Shown: positions 1-8,131 of the stretch, piece by piece | Numbering within the stretch: position 1 is the first letter of the stretch | How the letters are laid out: each line of letters begins with the position of its first letter | Assembly: GCA_041649995.1 (NCBI GenBank) | Contig: JBAZMA010000020.1 | Span: forward strand, 1 to 29,944 | DNA from: JBAZMA01 sp041649995 | Lineage (GTDB): Bacteria; Omnitrophota; Gorgyraeia; Velamenicoccales; Velamenicoccaceae | DNA: 29,944 bases | Direction: 5' to 3' | The notes under the pieces: model-generated | What the model was told of the DNA's origin: nothing | Databases searched by the model: none | What the model saw: the letters and a program-made list of their open reading frames with translations, nothing else | Position numbers and translations under genes: made by a program

Positions 1-2
1 CA

Positions 3-212
3 GAAGTGCCAGACTGGGTTAATGACATGCACGTGCATGGGGTAAAGGCCGGCGCGGTCCGTGCGTTCGTGGTGTCTGAAAACGCTGCGCTCGACCCCCA
101 CGTTGACCCCGAGCAGGCTCCGTTCCCAGAGAGGGAGATGTATGAGCGGGCGCTGGCGGTGGGAGTGCCCGTCAGGCAGACTGCAAAGATGGCAGAGAAG
201 CGCAGGGTCTGA
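3..212 (+). CDS. 3' end of an unidentified gene cut by the left window edge
   Basis: The frame is open from the first base of the window to a TGA at 210-212, giving about 69 residues. There is a GTG but no convincing start, so this is best read as the C-terminus of a gene that begins outside the window. The peptide is acidic in the middle and ends in a basic Lys-Arg-Arg-Val tail. No family is recognised. It converges with the resolvase gene on the opposite strand, with about 70 bases between the two stops, which is the gene spacing seen elsewhere here. It could also be a chance open frame in GC-rich DNA. Confidence 0.45.
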   Translation, partial: EVPDWVNDMHVHGVKAGAVRAFVVSENAALDPHVDPEQAPFPEREMYERALAVGVPVRQTAKMAEKRRV

Positions 213-281
213 TGATGAAAAAAAATGGCGGAAGAGGGGGGGGCAACGAGGAACATGTTTCTGCATTAGGGTGGTGAAAAT

Positions 282-836
282 TCATTTCTTTGACCGCTTC
301 TTTGGTGGTGCTGCTTCCAGCTGGCCGTGCTCGCGCCGCGCGTACCAGACGAGCATGAGCAGCGCATCGGCCATGTCGTGCCTGCGTCCCTTGCCGGCCA
401 GCTTCGACGCCACGTTGCACCCCGGCCGCGTGCGCACCCCGCCGCGAAGGAGCGACAGCGACTCGGCGATGGCCGCGGCCTTCTTGTCGCCGGCGCGCGC
501 GAGCCGTGGAAACTCGCGCACGATCTCGTGCGGCGTGACGCTCGTCACGCGGGCGCCCCGCTCGGTCGCGAACGCGGCGAACGCGGACTGTAGCAGCTCA
601 GTCTTTCTGTTGATGGCCGGCTGCTCCTCGAGCACGTACTCGCCCACCCACGGCAGTTCATCTATCAGCAGCTTGGCCACGTGCACAGCCCGCGTGGGCG
701 TGTTGAACTCCTCCAGCGGCGGCAGCTTGACGACGTTCGTGACGGTCGGCGGCCATTCGGCGATGTCGCCCGTGCAGTATGCGAACCCCAGTCTCCCGAA
801 ATCGACGGCCATCGTGGTGCGCTTTTCCTCTGCCAT
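282..836 (-). CDS. Holliday junction resolvase, poxvirus A22 / RuvC-like
   Basis: The 184-residue protein has the RNase H-fold layout of the poxvirus A22 resolvases. An N-terminal strand AVDFGRLGFAY carries the first catalytic Asp (residue 12), YVLEEQPAINRKT carries the Glu (70 or 71), and GKGRRHDMADALLML carries the paired C-terminal Asp residues (154, 157). These enzymes cleave four-way junctions and resolve concatemers of replicating viral genomes; that role is inferred from the family. The tail is very basic (PPKKRSKK), suiting DNA binding or nuclear import. The frame is open upstream to a TTG at 849-851, but the ATG at 834-836 is the natural start. It is divergent from the membrane protein gene at 914. 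Confidence 0.82.
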   Translation of the reverse strand: MAEEKRTTMAVDFGRLGFAYCTGDIAEWPPTVTNVVKLPPLEEFNTPTRAVHVAKLLIDELPWVGEYVLEEQPAINRKTELLQSAFAAFATERGARVTSVTPHEIVREFPRLARAGDKKAAAIAESLSLLRGGVRTRPGCNVASKLAGKGRRHDMADALLMLVWYARREHGQLEAAPPKKRSKK

Positions 837-913
837 CCGGCTCTTCGTCAAAACACGCGCGACACCGGAAACGCGACGCGGGTGGCATATAAAACCAGCA
901 ACGACAGAAAAAT
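837..913. promoter_or_regulatory. divergent promoter region, TATA-like
   Basis: This 77-base gap lies between two divergent starts. It contains the AT-rich stretch CATATAAAAC at 887-896, about 18 bases before the plus-strand ATG. It lacks the CAATTG motif found before many accessory genes. Confidence 0.35.
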
Positions 914-1420
914 ATGTACGGGACCGGGTATTCGCAAGCCGACACGAAAGCGGTCAGGCGGCGCAGCGCCGCGACGGCCGCGGTCGTCATGGCCGGGTGG
1001 ATCATCTTCGCCATCGACGTTCTGATGCTCACGTTCTGGGTCATCGTCGGTGTCTACGTCGTGTGCACGGACAGCACGCTCATGACCGAGCACATGCTCG
1101 CGGCGTTCCACTTCCCGAGCACCATCGGGGTCTGTCTCGCGCTGGAGGCATTCGGCGCGATCGGCCGCCGCACGCCGGAGGAGGCGGCGTCTGCCGGATC
1201 CGAGTACGGGTATCTGGCGTCGTGGGGCCTCACGTTCTACACCGCGCTCATGACCGACATGCTGTCGCTCGTGTCTCTGGTCAGGCACGTCGAGGACCGG
1301 ACCGACTGGAAGCTCGAGCTCGCCGTCGCCATATGGGCAATGGTCGACAGCATTCTCATCATTATGTGGTCGGTCTGGCTCCTCATACGGTCGCGGTCGG
1401 TGCGGCGCAAAACGCGCTGA
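914..1420 (+). CDS. four-helix integral membrane protein, function unknown
   Basis: The 168-residue product has four hydrophobic segments near residues 21-50, 61-83, 100-123 and 133-158. It has a basic N-terminal stretch (KAVRRR) and a strongly basic C-terminal tail (RSRSVRRKTR), which predicts that both ends face the cytosol. There is no cleavable signal peptide and no catalytic motif. The ATG follows a TATA-like stretch in the intergenic region shared with the resolvase. No family is recognised; an envelope or host-membrane protein is possible. Confidence 0.72.
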   Translation: MYGTGYSQADTKAVRRRSAATAAVVMAGWIIFAIDVLMLTFWVIVGVYVVCTDSTLMTEHMLAAFHFPSTIGVCLALEAFGAIGRRTPEEAASAGSEYGYLASWGLTFYTALMTDMLSLVSLVRHVEDRTDWKLELAVAIWAMVDSILIIMWSVWLLIRSRSVRRKTR

Positions 1421-1504
1421 GCTCTGAGACGCTCCCGTCGCGGGCGTCCAATTTGAACGGGGAAAAAAGGAAAGAAATAACATTTTGACGGCTGTCGTGA
1501 TCGA

Positions 1505-2215
1505 ATGGAAAATAGCATCGTTGTCCGAATCCTGCCCGATGTCACGTACTACATGACGCAGCTGCTCGACGACGTGAGATCGCCCGACGCGGCGGTATTG
1601 GCGTACGTGTGCAAGGTGTACGCGTCTGTGGACGGGCCATTCACGGCACGGCTCATGAAGGTCGCGGCCGAGCGTGCGCAGGTCGGCGACCGCACCGCGT
1701 ATATCGTGGACATGCTCGGGAATGTCGTGTCCGTGCAGCACGGCGTGGAGTCGCTGGACATGCTCCGGGTCGCGTGCGAGTATTACGCGCGACCGACGCT
1801 GTTGTCGCATATGGCGTACGCCCGCAACAACGACACCGCGTTCGATGCGACCGTGCGCATCGCACAGACGGACATCGACGCGTGGATCGCCGCGCAATAC
1901 GCCGACATCGAGCAGCAGAAGAGCGGCGTCGATAGGAAGGACATGCTCGAATCGAGAAAGGAGTGGCTGACGAGGCTGACGTCGAGATTCTCGGCCGTCC
2001 AGCTGGTCAATTTTGCGGAAGTGCTGCGCGAGACCGACGCGGTGGTCGGTCAAAAACGGTCGTGGCCGCGGTCCGACGACTCGCCCACAGTTACCCTGAC
2101 CGTGGAGATCGAGGACACCTCGCTCGTCATGCAGATGGCGGCCGACATGCTGGTCTTCCGCTCCGCCGAGTTTCCCGCCGTACAAGTGCATGGGACGGGA
2201 GTTGGATGGTACTGA
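1505..2215 (+). CDS. conserved-looking protein of unknown function, 236 aa
   Basis: The ATG at 1505 opens a 236-residue frame with regular alternation of hydrophobic and charged residues, as in a mostly helical soluble protein (for example DVTYYMTQLLDDV and LESRKEWLTRLTSRF). The last 50 residues look more strand-rich (TVTLTVEIEDTSLVM). There are no membrane segments, zinc ligands or signal peptide. A CCAATTTGAAC stretch lies about 46 bases upstream and resembles the recurrent promoter motif. The gene converges with the next minus-strand gene. I do not recognise the family. Confidence 0.7.
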   Translation: MENSIVVRILPDVTYYMTQLLDDVRSPDAAVLAYVCKVYASVDGPFTARLMKVAAERAQVGDRTAYIVDMLGNVVSVQHGVESLDMLRVACEYYARPTLLSHMAYARNNDTAFDATVRIAQTDIDAWIAAQYADIEQQKSGVDRKDMLESRKEWLTRLTSRFSAVQLVNFAEVLRETDAVVGQKRSWPRSDDSPTVTLTVEIEDTSLVMQMAADMLVFRSAEFPAVQVHGTGVGWY

Positions 2216-2297
2216 ACCAAATATGGATGACCAGTTCTTTTTCTCATCTTCGGTCACTGTTTATTTTTCTTGTGCGAAATGGGGAAGGGGGAGTGTA

Positions 2298-3317
2298 TCA
2301 CATCACAGGGTTCACTGGCTGCAGGAACCACAGGATCTCCGCGGTTGGGATCTCGTACGGCGATGCCGGACCGCGGCCCGGAGGCATTTGTCGTGGCGTG
2401 CCTGCGGTGCCCTCCGCGAGCACCTCGACGTTGTCAAAGATGTTGGCATCCGTCTCGTCGATGAACGGGATGTGCGTGCTCGCAAACTCGGACTTGGACC
2501 CGATCAGATCGACGCGCGGAAGCTTTGTATCCATTGCGAATTCCTCCGTGTCGGTGACCAGACCCGCGCCGAGCGCGAATGACGTGTCGGGGTCGTCGTC
2601 CAACATGAGCTCCTGCGGGTAGAAGAACCGGGCAATATCGGCGCACACATCCGAGTGGACCCCGACCGTGATTGGCGCGATGCACTCGGCCTCTTCCCAC
2701 TCGGGATCGCGCGCGACGCCTCCACCGCCGAGCGCCATGAACGCGAGCATGCCTTCGCGGGCGGGCGCAATGTCGATCGCGGGGCTCGTCGGTTCGACGA
2801 GAACCTGCATCTGTGCAGTCGGCTCCTCCCGGACGGCCGGGCGCTCCGGCACCACGTCGACGAGCGGGGGTGGTGTGGCCGGACGATCGATCACCATGTC
2901 GTCCAGCGGCAGAACTTCCGGCGGCGGCGGCGTGGCTGGGCGATCGACCACCATGTCGTCCAGCGGCAGAACTTCCGGTGGCGTCGGTGTGGCCGGGCGC
3001 GCGCGCTTCCTCGGTGCGCCGCAGATGCGCTCCTCGAGCCCGACGACGCGTTCGTCGGACATGTCGTCGGTCACGCGCATCCTGCCAATCTTGCGCAGGC
3101 ACGAATAGACGTCGATCCAGCCGTCGTCGGCGAGGGCGGCGAGCTCGCGCAGGACCTTGGCGCGCTTCTGGACCTCCGCGGCCCTCGCGACCGCGGCGAG
3201 CCGCTGGGCTGCCGCGGCCATCTCGCGCGCGCTGGCGCGCCCCACGACCATCTCCGTCTCGTACGCGGCAGTGCTGCGGTGTGCGCGGTTACCCGGGGTG
3301 ATTTTGCAGTCCGACAT
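2298..3317 (-). CDS. protein with helical N-terminus and proline-rich tandem repeat, function unknown
   Basis: From the ATG at 3315-3317 the product is 339 residues. The frame is open to a TTG at 3341, but that lies in the promoter leader. Residues 28-65 are rich in Ala, Arg and Glu and probably form a helix or coiled coil. A basic APRKRARP stretch (101-108) could be a nuclear signal. Residues 108-145 hold two 19-residue repeats ending in LPLDDMV-[VI]-DR, then a third partial copy, in a disordered Pro-rich region. The rest is acidic. No enzyme motif is visible. Upstream lies one of three copies of a palindromic AT-rich element. A regulatory or virion protein is possible. Confidence 0.7.
   Translation of the reverse strand: MSDCKITPGNRAHRSTAAYETEMVVGRASAREMAAAAQRLAAVARAAEVQKRAKVLRELAALADDGWIDVYSCLRKIGRMRVTDDMSDERVVGLEERICGAPRKRARPATPTPPEVLPLDDMVVDRPATPPPPEVLPLDDMVIDRPATPPPLVDVVPERPAVREEPTAQMQVLVEPTSPAIDIAPAREGMLAFMALGGGGVARDPEWEEAECIAPITVGVHSDVCADIARFFYPQELMLDDDPDTSFALGAGLVTDTEEFAMDTKLPRVDLIGSKSEFASTHIPFIDETDANIFDNVEVLAEGTAGTPRQMPPGRGPASPYEIPTAEILWFLQPVNPVM
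2883..2996 (-). repeat. two 57-base direct repeats inside a coding region
   Basis: Two in-frame 57-base units encode the 19-residue Pro-rich repeats (residues 108-126 and 127-145) of the overlying protein. The central part of each unit, encoding EVLPLDDMV, is almost identical at the DNA level, suggesting a recent duplication. Confidence 0.7.
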
Positions 3318-3368
3318 AATATTTCCCACTTTCACGGTCAATAGTTTTTTTTATTTTTTTTAAATATT

Positions 3369-3569
3369 CTAATAATAATAATTCGGTTGACAGCGAAAAA
3401 TAATATCTAAATACGTCATAATTGTGACGTCATAACCTACGTCATATTGACCGGGGACCATGCTCACGACAACGTCGGGAACGATGCGCGGGCACCCGAC
3501 GCATGTACCGCAATCGTCGCACGATAAAAAAAAGAAGTTCTGGGTGCATCGTGGACAAATGTTTTTCAT
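3369..3569 (-). CDS. possible zinc-ribbon miniprotein
   Basis: The ATG at 3567-3569 follows a GGGAAAAA leader and opens a 66-residue frame. Its first 26 residues carry six cysteines in CPRC and CDDCGTCVGC clusters (C5, C8, C17, C20, C23, C26), enough for one or two zinc sites. The second half is encoded by the palindromic regulatory element of the next gene, so the C-terminus may be incidental. It lies between the stop of the DUF1848-like gene and the start of the next minus-strand gene. It may be a real small gene or a chance frame. Confidence 0.32.
   Translation of the reverse strand: MKNICPRCTQNFFFLSCDDCGTCVGCPRIVPDVVVSMVPGQYDVGYDVTIMTYLDIIFRCQPNYYY
3381..3445 (-). promoter_or_regulatory. 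palindromic upstream element, copy 1
   Basis: This element has the block ATTCGGTTGACAGC, then an AT-rich spacer, then an 18-base near-palindrome at 3413-3430 whose right arm ends in TGACGTCA (3425-3432). One arm base differs from the perfect copies. A further half-site TACGTCAT follows at about 3438. It sits about 95 bases upstream of the ATG at 3317 on the minus strand. TGACGTCA is the classic CRE/ATF consensus of eukaryotic bZIP factors; its use here is inference. Confidence 0.6.
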
Positions 3570-3617
3570 TTTTTCCCGCAGTGTCCGCGTCGCGAACACC
3601 GGCACATTTTTATATTG

Positions 3618-4541
3618 TCACCACTGGTACTCCTCGGGATTGGAGAAACAGTATCTGCAACCATTTGTGCATTGTTGGAACTTGTCCCCGACGTCGCGGT
3701 GCGGATAGCACTTGCAACCGCGCTTCTTGTACGCCGCGGTGTCGTGGCGTTCTCCGGTGGCCCCGCCGGTGAGCGACGCGATGTCCTTCCACCCAACGCA
3801 CGCGCCGTCGACGATGTCCTCTGGAAATTCGCTCATCAGCCACTCGGCCGTGCACGTCTGGGCCTTGATTCCCCCGAGATGGGGGTGGATGTACGTGCGA
3901 AACACCTCCGCCTGACGTTCCTTGGAGAGCTCGGGGAACCGGGCGCCGATGGGGTTGTCGCGGAGACGCGCCCGAGTCCGGGCGAACGAGAGCTGGAGGA
4001 ACGAGAAGTGCACGCGTCCGAGTCCGAGCGCACGCATCTCGCGGAAGAGCACGGGGACGTGGCCGACGTTGTGGCGATCCGCGGCGTCGCCCTGCAGACG
4101 ATACACGACGATCGGATCGACGTGCACCATGATCGACATGTTCGGATCCTGGCGCATGTCCGCGCAAAGCCGCACGAGCTGCCCGAGCTGGTCGATGCGC
4201 GCTTCGAGCGTCGGCGAGAGCCCGGGCTCCAGCGCGACGCCGGTCGTCTCGCCGTTGACGGTGAACGTGAAGTGGTGATGGTACTTGCTCAAGACGTCCT
4301 GATTCGCGGACCACGCCGCGATCAGATTCGCGTAATCCTTGGACCACCAGCTGATGACCGCGTTCCGCTCGGGCGACACGGGGTATTCGACCGGCTGCCT
4401 TGTCATCGGATTCTCGTATTTAAGCACTCCCCCGCGCAGTCCATCGAAAATGGCGGCGAGCAGGCGGGGATTCGACGGCACGTCCGTCCTGCGGCTCGCG
4501 CTGATCACCTCGACCACTTCCTTGGCAACGGCGGCGGACAT
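3618..4541 (-). CDS. DUF1848-like protein with C-terminal cysteine cluster
   Basis: The 307-residue product begins with VISASRRTDVPS (residues 12-23), which matches the start of the DUF1848 family. It ends with the family's cysteine arrangement, C276-x-C278 and then C291, C295 and C298 (CTNGCRYCFSN). DUF1848 proteins occur mainly in bacteria and archaea. The fold is expected to be a TIM barrel with a radical-SAM-like metal cluster, but the reaction is unknown. Between these ends lie VMVHVDPIVVYRL and GRVHFSFLQL, which look like barrel strands. Length agrees with the family. The ATG at 4539-4541 is unambiguous, with palindromic element copy 2 about 70 bases upstream. A viral copy was probably acquired by transfer. 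Confidence 0.75.
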   Translation of the reverse strand: MSAAVAKEVVEVISASRRTDVPSNPRLLAAIFDGLRGGVLKYENPMTRQPVEYPVSPERNAVISWWSKDYANLIAAWSANQDVLSKYHHHFTFTVNGETTGVALEPGLSPTLEARIDQLGQLVRLCADMRQDPNMSIMVHVDPIVVYRLQGDAADRHNVGHVPVLFREMRALGLGRVHFSFLQLSFARTRARLRDNPIGARFPELSKERQAEVFRTYIHPHLGGIKAQTCTAEWLMSEFPEDIVDGACVGWKDIASLTGGATGERHDTAAYKKRGCKCYPHRDVGDKFQQCTNGCRYCFSNPEEYQW

Positions 4542-4570
4542 CTTATTTTATTTTATTTTTTGAATTATTT

Positions 4571-4631
4571 TAAATAATTCGGTTGACAGCAAAAAAACTA
4601 ATTATTTAAATACGTCATAATTATGACGTCA
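4571..4631 (-). promoter_or_regulatory. palindromic upstream element, copy 2
   Basis: The element starts with TTAAATAATTCGGTTGACAG, continues AT-rich, and ends in a perfect 18-base palindrome at 4612-4629 that runs into TGACGTCA (4624-4631). It lies about 70 bases upstream of the DUF1848-like ATG. Since it also precedes a plus-strand gene, no gene ends here, which argues against a terminator. Confidence 0.62.
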
Positions 4632-4645
4632 TACTGGACCCGATT

Positions 4646-4664
4646 CACACACACACACACACAC
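4646..4664. repeat. CA dinucleotide microsatellite
   Basis: About nine and a half CA units lie in the divergent gap between the DUF1848-like gene and the first kelch gene. No function is suggested. Confidence 0.85.
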
Positions 4665-4752
4665 CGAACGCCGGATATGGCGCGTAATACACATACTCGT
4701 CGCCGACGTGACCGGACAACGCCAAAGTTGTTATGCCAAAAATATGCCGGCC

Positions 4753-4766
4753 CAATTCGAAATTGG
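4753..4766 (+). promoter_or_regulatory. CAATT / AATTGG motif before kelch gene 1
   Basis: CAATTCGAAATTGG forms an imperfect palindrome 20 bases before the ATG at 4786 and is followed by an A-run. It is the divergent version of the motif found before the other three kelch genes and supports starting the gene at 4786 rather than at an upstream GTG or ATG. Confidence 0.45.
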
Positions 4767-4785
4767 AAAAAAAATAACATCAGAT

Positions 4786-5838
4786 ATGGACGCTCCGGCG
4801 AAACGTGGCAAACCATGCTCAACGACGGACATGACGGGATGGAGCGCCACGAGGAAAGCGCTCACCACGCTCGGATTGGCGGGGCTAGAGCGCACCGGCG
4901 GAGAGAGTCCGGCGAGTCTTCTCGCGATGTATCAGTGTCTGTTTCGCGAGTTCTTCGAGATCGCGGTCGAACCGCACACGGTCGGCACGATCTTCGTGTG
5001 TGGCGGTCACGACCAGAGGGGATACGTGTCGACAAGCGAGATTTTCACGGTTTCGAAGAACGAGTGGCGTGATGCTCCCGATTTGCCTGAACCACGTGAA
5101 GAGCATGGCATCGCATTCGTTGATGGTCGCGTCTTCGTGTTCGGTGGTCGGATTTCTGGTGGTCCCACGAACACATGCGTCACGTTTTCGATTTCAAGGA
5201 ACAAGTGGGAAGTGATTCCACTGATGTCAATCGTGAGGAGTCAACCAGGCGTCGCAGTCGTCGGTGATCGCATCTTCGTCATCGGTGGAAGGGATAATGA
5301 TGGCGATACTCTCGAATCAGTTGAAGTTTACAAAGTTTCAGGGAACACATGGACAGCACCAGGCGTCGTTGCACCGATGCCAACTCCGAGGTTCAACTTT
5401 GGAGTTGCGGTCATCGGAAACCGCATCTTCACATTCGGTGGTTGGAACCGCGGTGAACTTTCCACAGTTGAGGTTCATGACACGGAGACGAACACGTGGA
5501 CGAAACTCTCGCCGATGCCCACCGCTCGCAGTGGAATGGCAGTCGCCGTCATCGGTCATCAAATCTGGTGCTTTGGTGGATTCGATGGCAGGTACCTTGA
5601 CGTGATGGAGGTGTTTGACGTGGACAAGAACGAGTGGACCACGTCCAAGTTCAAGATGACATCACCGAGGAACGAAGCGAAGGCAGTGGTCATTGATGGA
5701 ATGATCTGGATCATCGGTGGTGATTCACATGGTGAACCGATCGATCTGGTTGAAATCTTCGATCCAGAGACTGGAATGTGGACCATCGCACCATGCATGC
5801 ACACCCCGCGCTTTGGTCATGCAGCGATCGCGTTCTGA
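4786..5838 (+). CDS. kelch-repeat protein 1 of the tandem array
   Basis: The 350-residue protein has a short N-terminal region and then six kelch repeats, each with the Gly-Gly pair, a following E-[VI]-[FYH] strand and a conserved Trp, predicting a six-bladed propeller. Residues 40-61 contain ESPASLLA and FFEIAV, a module shared with the other copies. The N-terminus (MDAPAKRGKP) differs from copies 2-4, which begin MTTAMKIF. Kelch propellers bind protein partners, often as substrate receptors of cullin ubiquitin ligases. No BTB domain or full F-box is present. The ATG at 4786 gives the same length as its paralogues. Confidence 0.88.
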   Translation: MDAPAKRGKPCSTTDMTGWSATRKALTTLGLAGLERTGGESPASLLAMYQCLFREFFEIAVEPHTVGTIFVCGGHDQRGYVSTSEIFTVSKNEWRDAPDLPEPREEHGIAFVDGRVFVFGGRISGGPTNTCVTFSISRNKWEVIPLMSIVRSQPGVAVVGDRIFVIGGRDNDGDTLESVEVYKVSGNTWTAPGVVAPMPTPRFNFGVAVIGNRIFTFGGWNRGELSTVEVHDTETNTWTKLSPMPTARSGMAVAVIGHQIWCFGGFDGRYLDVMEVFDVDKNEWTTSKFKMTSPRNEAKAVVIDGMIWIIGGDSHGEPIDLVEIFDPETGMWTIAPCMHTPRFGHAAIAF

Positions 5839-5893
5839 ACACGCGCTCTTTGCATGCTCGGCACCATAAACAACCCCAAAAATATCTTCGTAA

Positions 5894-5906
5894 CAATTGG
5901 GCAATT
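5894..5906 (+). promoter_or_regulatory. CAATTGGGCAATT motif before kelch gene 2
   Basis: The motif ends 15 bases before the ATG at 5922, is followed by an A-run, and is preceded by AAAATATCTTCGTA, which is shared with copies 3 and 4. Confidence 0.6.
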
Positions 5907-5921
5907 AAAAAAACAAATCAC

Positions 5922-6965
5922 ATGACGACCGCCATGAAGATATTCACGCTGACCGACACGATCGGATGGAGTCTGCGGAGGAAGGCGCTGGTCGCACTCG
6001 GGCTCGCGGGACTCACGCGCACCGGTGGGGAGAGTCCGGCGAGTCTTCTCGCGGGGGACCATTGGCTGTTCCTCATGTTCGACGAGATTGCGGTCAAGCC
6101 GTACACGACCGACACGATCTTCGTGTGCAGTGGTTGGGGTAAATCCGGCAAGCTCAGCAGTGTCGCCACATACGCAATTTCAACGAACGAGTGGCATGAT
6201 GCTCCTGACTTGCCTAAACCGCGGTGCGACCATGGCATCGCGTTCGTTGATGGTCGTGTCTTCGTGATCGGTGGTTGGACTCCTGATGATGGAACCACGG
6301 ACACATGCGTCACGTTTTCGATTTCGAGGAACAAGTGGGAAGTGATTCCACCGATGTCAATCGCGAGGAGTTATCCAGGCGTCGCAGTCGTCGGTGATCG
6401 CATCTTCGTCATGGGTGGGTGGCACAAACAGATTCGCACGTGCATTGTTGAAGTTTACAAAGTTTCAGGGAACACATGGACAGCACCAGGCGTCGTTGCA
6501 CCGATGCCAACTCCGAGGTTCGAATTTGGAGTTGCGGTCATCGGAAACCGCATCTTCACGATCGGTGGTTTCAACGACGGTGCACTTTCCACAGTTGCGG
6601 TTCATGACACGGAGACGAACACGTGGACGAAACTCTCGCCGATGCCCACCGCTTGTTATGGAATGGCAGTCGCCGTCATCGGTCATCAAATCTGGTGCTT
6701 TGGTGGATACAGTCGCAAGAACGTTGACGTGATCGAGGTGTTTGACGTGGACAAGAACGAGTGGACCACGTCCAAGTTCAAGATGACATCACCGAGGAAC
6801 GGAGCGAAGGCAGTGGTCATTGATGGAATGATCTGGATCGTCGGTGGTGAATCAGGTGGTAAAGCGCTCGATCTGGTTGAAATCCTCGATCCGGAGACTG
6901 GCACGTGGACCAACGCGCCAAGCATGCACAGCCCGCGATATAATCATGCGGCGATCGCGTTCTGA
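5922..6965 (+). CDS. kelch-repeat protein 2 of the tandem array
   Basis: The 347-residue protein is collinear with its neighbours: N-terminal MTTAMKIF, the GGESPASLLA module at about 35-44, then six kelch blades. Unlike the other three it has GDHWLFLMFDEIAV after the module instead of MYQCLFREFFEIAV. Loop residues just after the Gly-Gly pairs are its own (for example GGWHKQIRT where copy 1 has GGRDNDGDT), while the strands are almost unchanged. The frame is open upstream into the end of copy 1, but the promoter position and the paralogues fix the start at 5922. Confidence 0.88.
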   Translation: MTTAMKIFTLTDTIGWSLRRKALVALGLAGLTRTGGESPASLLAGDHWLFLMFDEIAVKPYTTDTIFVCSGWGKSGKLSSVATYAISTNEWHDAPDLPKPRCDHGIAFVDGRVFVIGGWTPDDGTTDTCVTFSISRNKWEVIPPMSIARSYPGVAVVGDRIFVMGGWHKQIRTCIVEVYKVSGNTWTAPGVVAPMPTPRFEFGVAVIGNRIFTIGGFNDGALSTVAVHDTETNTWTKLSPMPTACYGMAVAVIGHQIWCFGGYSRKNVDVIEVFDVDKNEWTTSKFKMTSPRNGAKAVVIDGMIWIVGGESGGKALDLVEILDPETGTWTNAPSMHSPRYNHAAIAF

Positions 6966-7021
6966 CCACACGTCCATCGCACACCCGACACCGCAAACCA
7001 AAACCAAAAATATCTTCGTAT

Positions 7022-7034
7022 CAATTGGACAATT
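7022..7034 (+). promoter_or_regulatory. CAATTGGACAATT motif before kelch gene 3
   Basis: The motif ends 16 bases before the ATG at 7051. The whole leader, including AAAATATCTTCGTATC, is almost identical to those of copies 2 and 4. Confidence 0.6.
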
Positions 7035-7050
7035 AAAAAAACCAAATCAC

Positions 7051-8094
7051 ATGACGACCGCCATGAAGATATTCACGCTGACCGACACGGTCGGATGGAG
7101 TCCGCGGAAGAAAGCGCTGATCACGCTCGGGCTCGCGGGACTCACGCGCACCGGCGGAGAGAGTCCGGCCAGTCTTCTTGCGATGTACCAGTGTCTGTTT
7201 CGCGAGTTCTTCGAGATCGCGATCAAGCCGTACACGGTCGACACGATCTTCGTCTGTGGCGGTTACGACTGGAGGAGATGCATGGCGACGAGCGAGATTT
7301 TCACAGTTTCGACGAACGAGTGGCATGGTGCTCCCGACTTGCCCGAACCACGTGCAGACCATGGCACCGCGTTCATTGATGATCGCGTCTTCGTGTTCGG
7401 TGGTTGGACTTCTGTTGGATACACGAACACATGCGTCACGTTTTCGATTTCCGTGAACAAGTGGGAAGTGATTCCACCGATGTCAATCACGAGGAGTTCG
7501 CTAGGCGTCGCAATCGTCGGTGATAGCATCTTCGTCATGGGCGGATTATCCAGAGGTCAGTTCTTCGATTCAGTTGAAGTTTACAAAGTTTCAGGGAACT
7601 CGTGGACAGCACCAGGCGTCGTTGCGCCGATGCCAACTCAGAAGTGCGAGTTTGGAGTTGCGGTCATCGGAAACCGCATCTTCACAATCGGTGGTTACAA
7701 CCGCGGTGATATACTTTCCACGGTTGAGGTTCATGACACAGAGACGAACACGTGGACGAAACTCTCGCCGATGCCCACCGCTCGTCGTGGAATGGCAGTC
7801 GTCGTCATCGGTCATCAAATCTGGTGCTTTGGTGGATACGATGGCAATTTACTTGACGTGGTGGAGGTGTTTGACGTGGACAGGAACGAGTGGACCACGT
7901 CCAAGTTCAAGATGACATCACCGAGGGATGGAGCGAAGGCAGTGGTCATTGATGGAATGATCTGGATCACCGGTGGTTATTCGTATGATGTAACGCACAG
8001 TCTGGCTGAAATCCTCGATCCGGAGTCCGGGTCGTGGTCCGTCGCACCACACATGCACTCCAAGCGTCATTGTCACGCGGCGGTCGCGTTCTGA
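7051..8094 (+). CDS. kelch-repeat protein 3 of the tandem array
   Basis: The 347-residue six-blade kelch protein starts MTTAMKIF and carries the same N-terminal module as copy 1. It is the most divergent in the last blade, with GGYSYDVTHSLAEILD and a final KRHCHAAVAF where copies 2 and 4 have PRYNHAA. It also shows single changes in otherwise constant positions (GVAIVGDSIFVMGG). The frame is intact, so the gene appears functional. The upstream open frame overlaps the end of copy 2 and is ignored because the ATG at 7051 matches the paralogues. Confidence 0.88.
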   Translation: MTTAMKIFTLTDTVGWSPRKKALITLGLAGLTRTGGESPASLLAMYQCLFREFFEIAIKPYTVDTIFVCGGYDWRRCMATSEIFTVSTNEWHGAPDLPEPRADHGTAFIDDRVFVFGGWTSVGYTNTCVTFSISVNKWEVIPPMSITRSSLGVAIVGDSIFVMGGLSRGQFFDSVEVYKVSGNSWTAPGVVAPMPTQKCEFGVAVIGNRIFTIGGYNRGDILSTVEVHDTETNTWTKLSPMPTARRGMAVVVIGHQIWCFGGYDGNLLDVVEVFDVDRNEWTTSKFKMTSPRDGAKAVVIDGMIWITGGYSYDVTHSLAEILDPESGSWSVAPHMHSKRHCHAAVAF

Positions 8095-8118
8095 ACAACC
8101 CCAAAATTATCTTCGTAT

Positions 8119-8131
8119 CAATTGGGCAATT
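8119..8131 (+). promoter_or_regulatory. CAATTGGGCAATT motif before kelch gene 4
   Basis: The motif ends 15 bases before the ATG at 8147 in a gap of only 52 bases, so the motif and its A-run may be close to a minimal promoter. Confidence 0.6.

Noticed and set aside
848..2257. Minus-strand frame of 469 codons
   Set aside because: It is antisense to the membrane protein and the 236-residue protein, with shadow-type composition (Arg, Asp and His in excess).
4598..4822. Minus-strand 74-codon frame over the CA repeat
   Set aside because: It consists of the microsatellite and the palindromic element read as codons and has no protein-like features.
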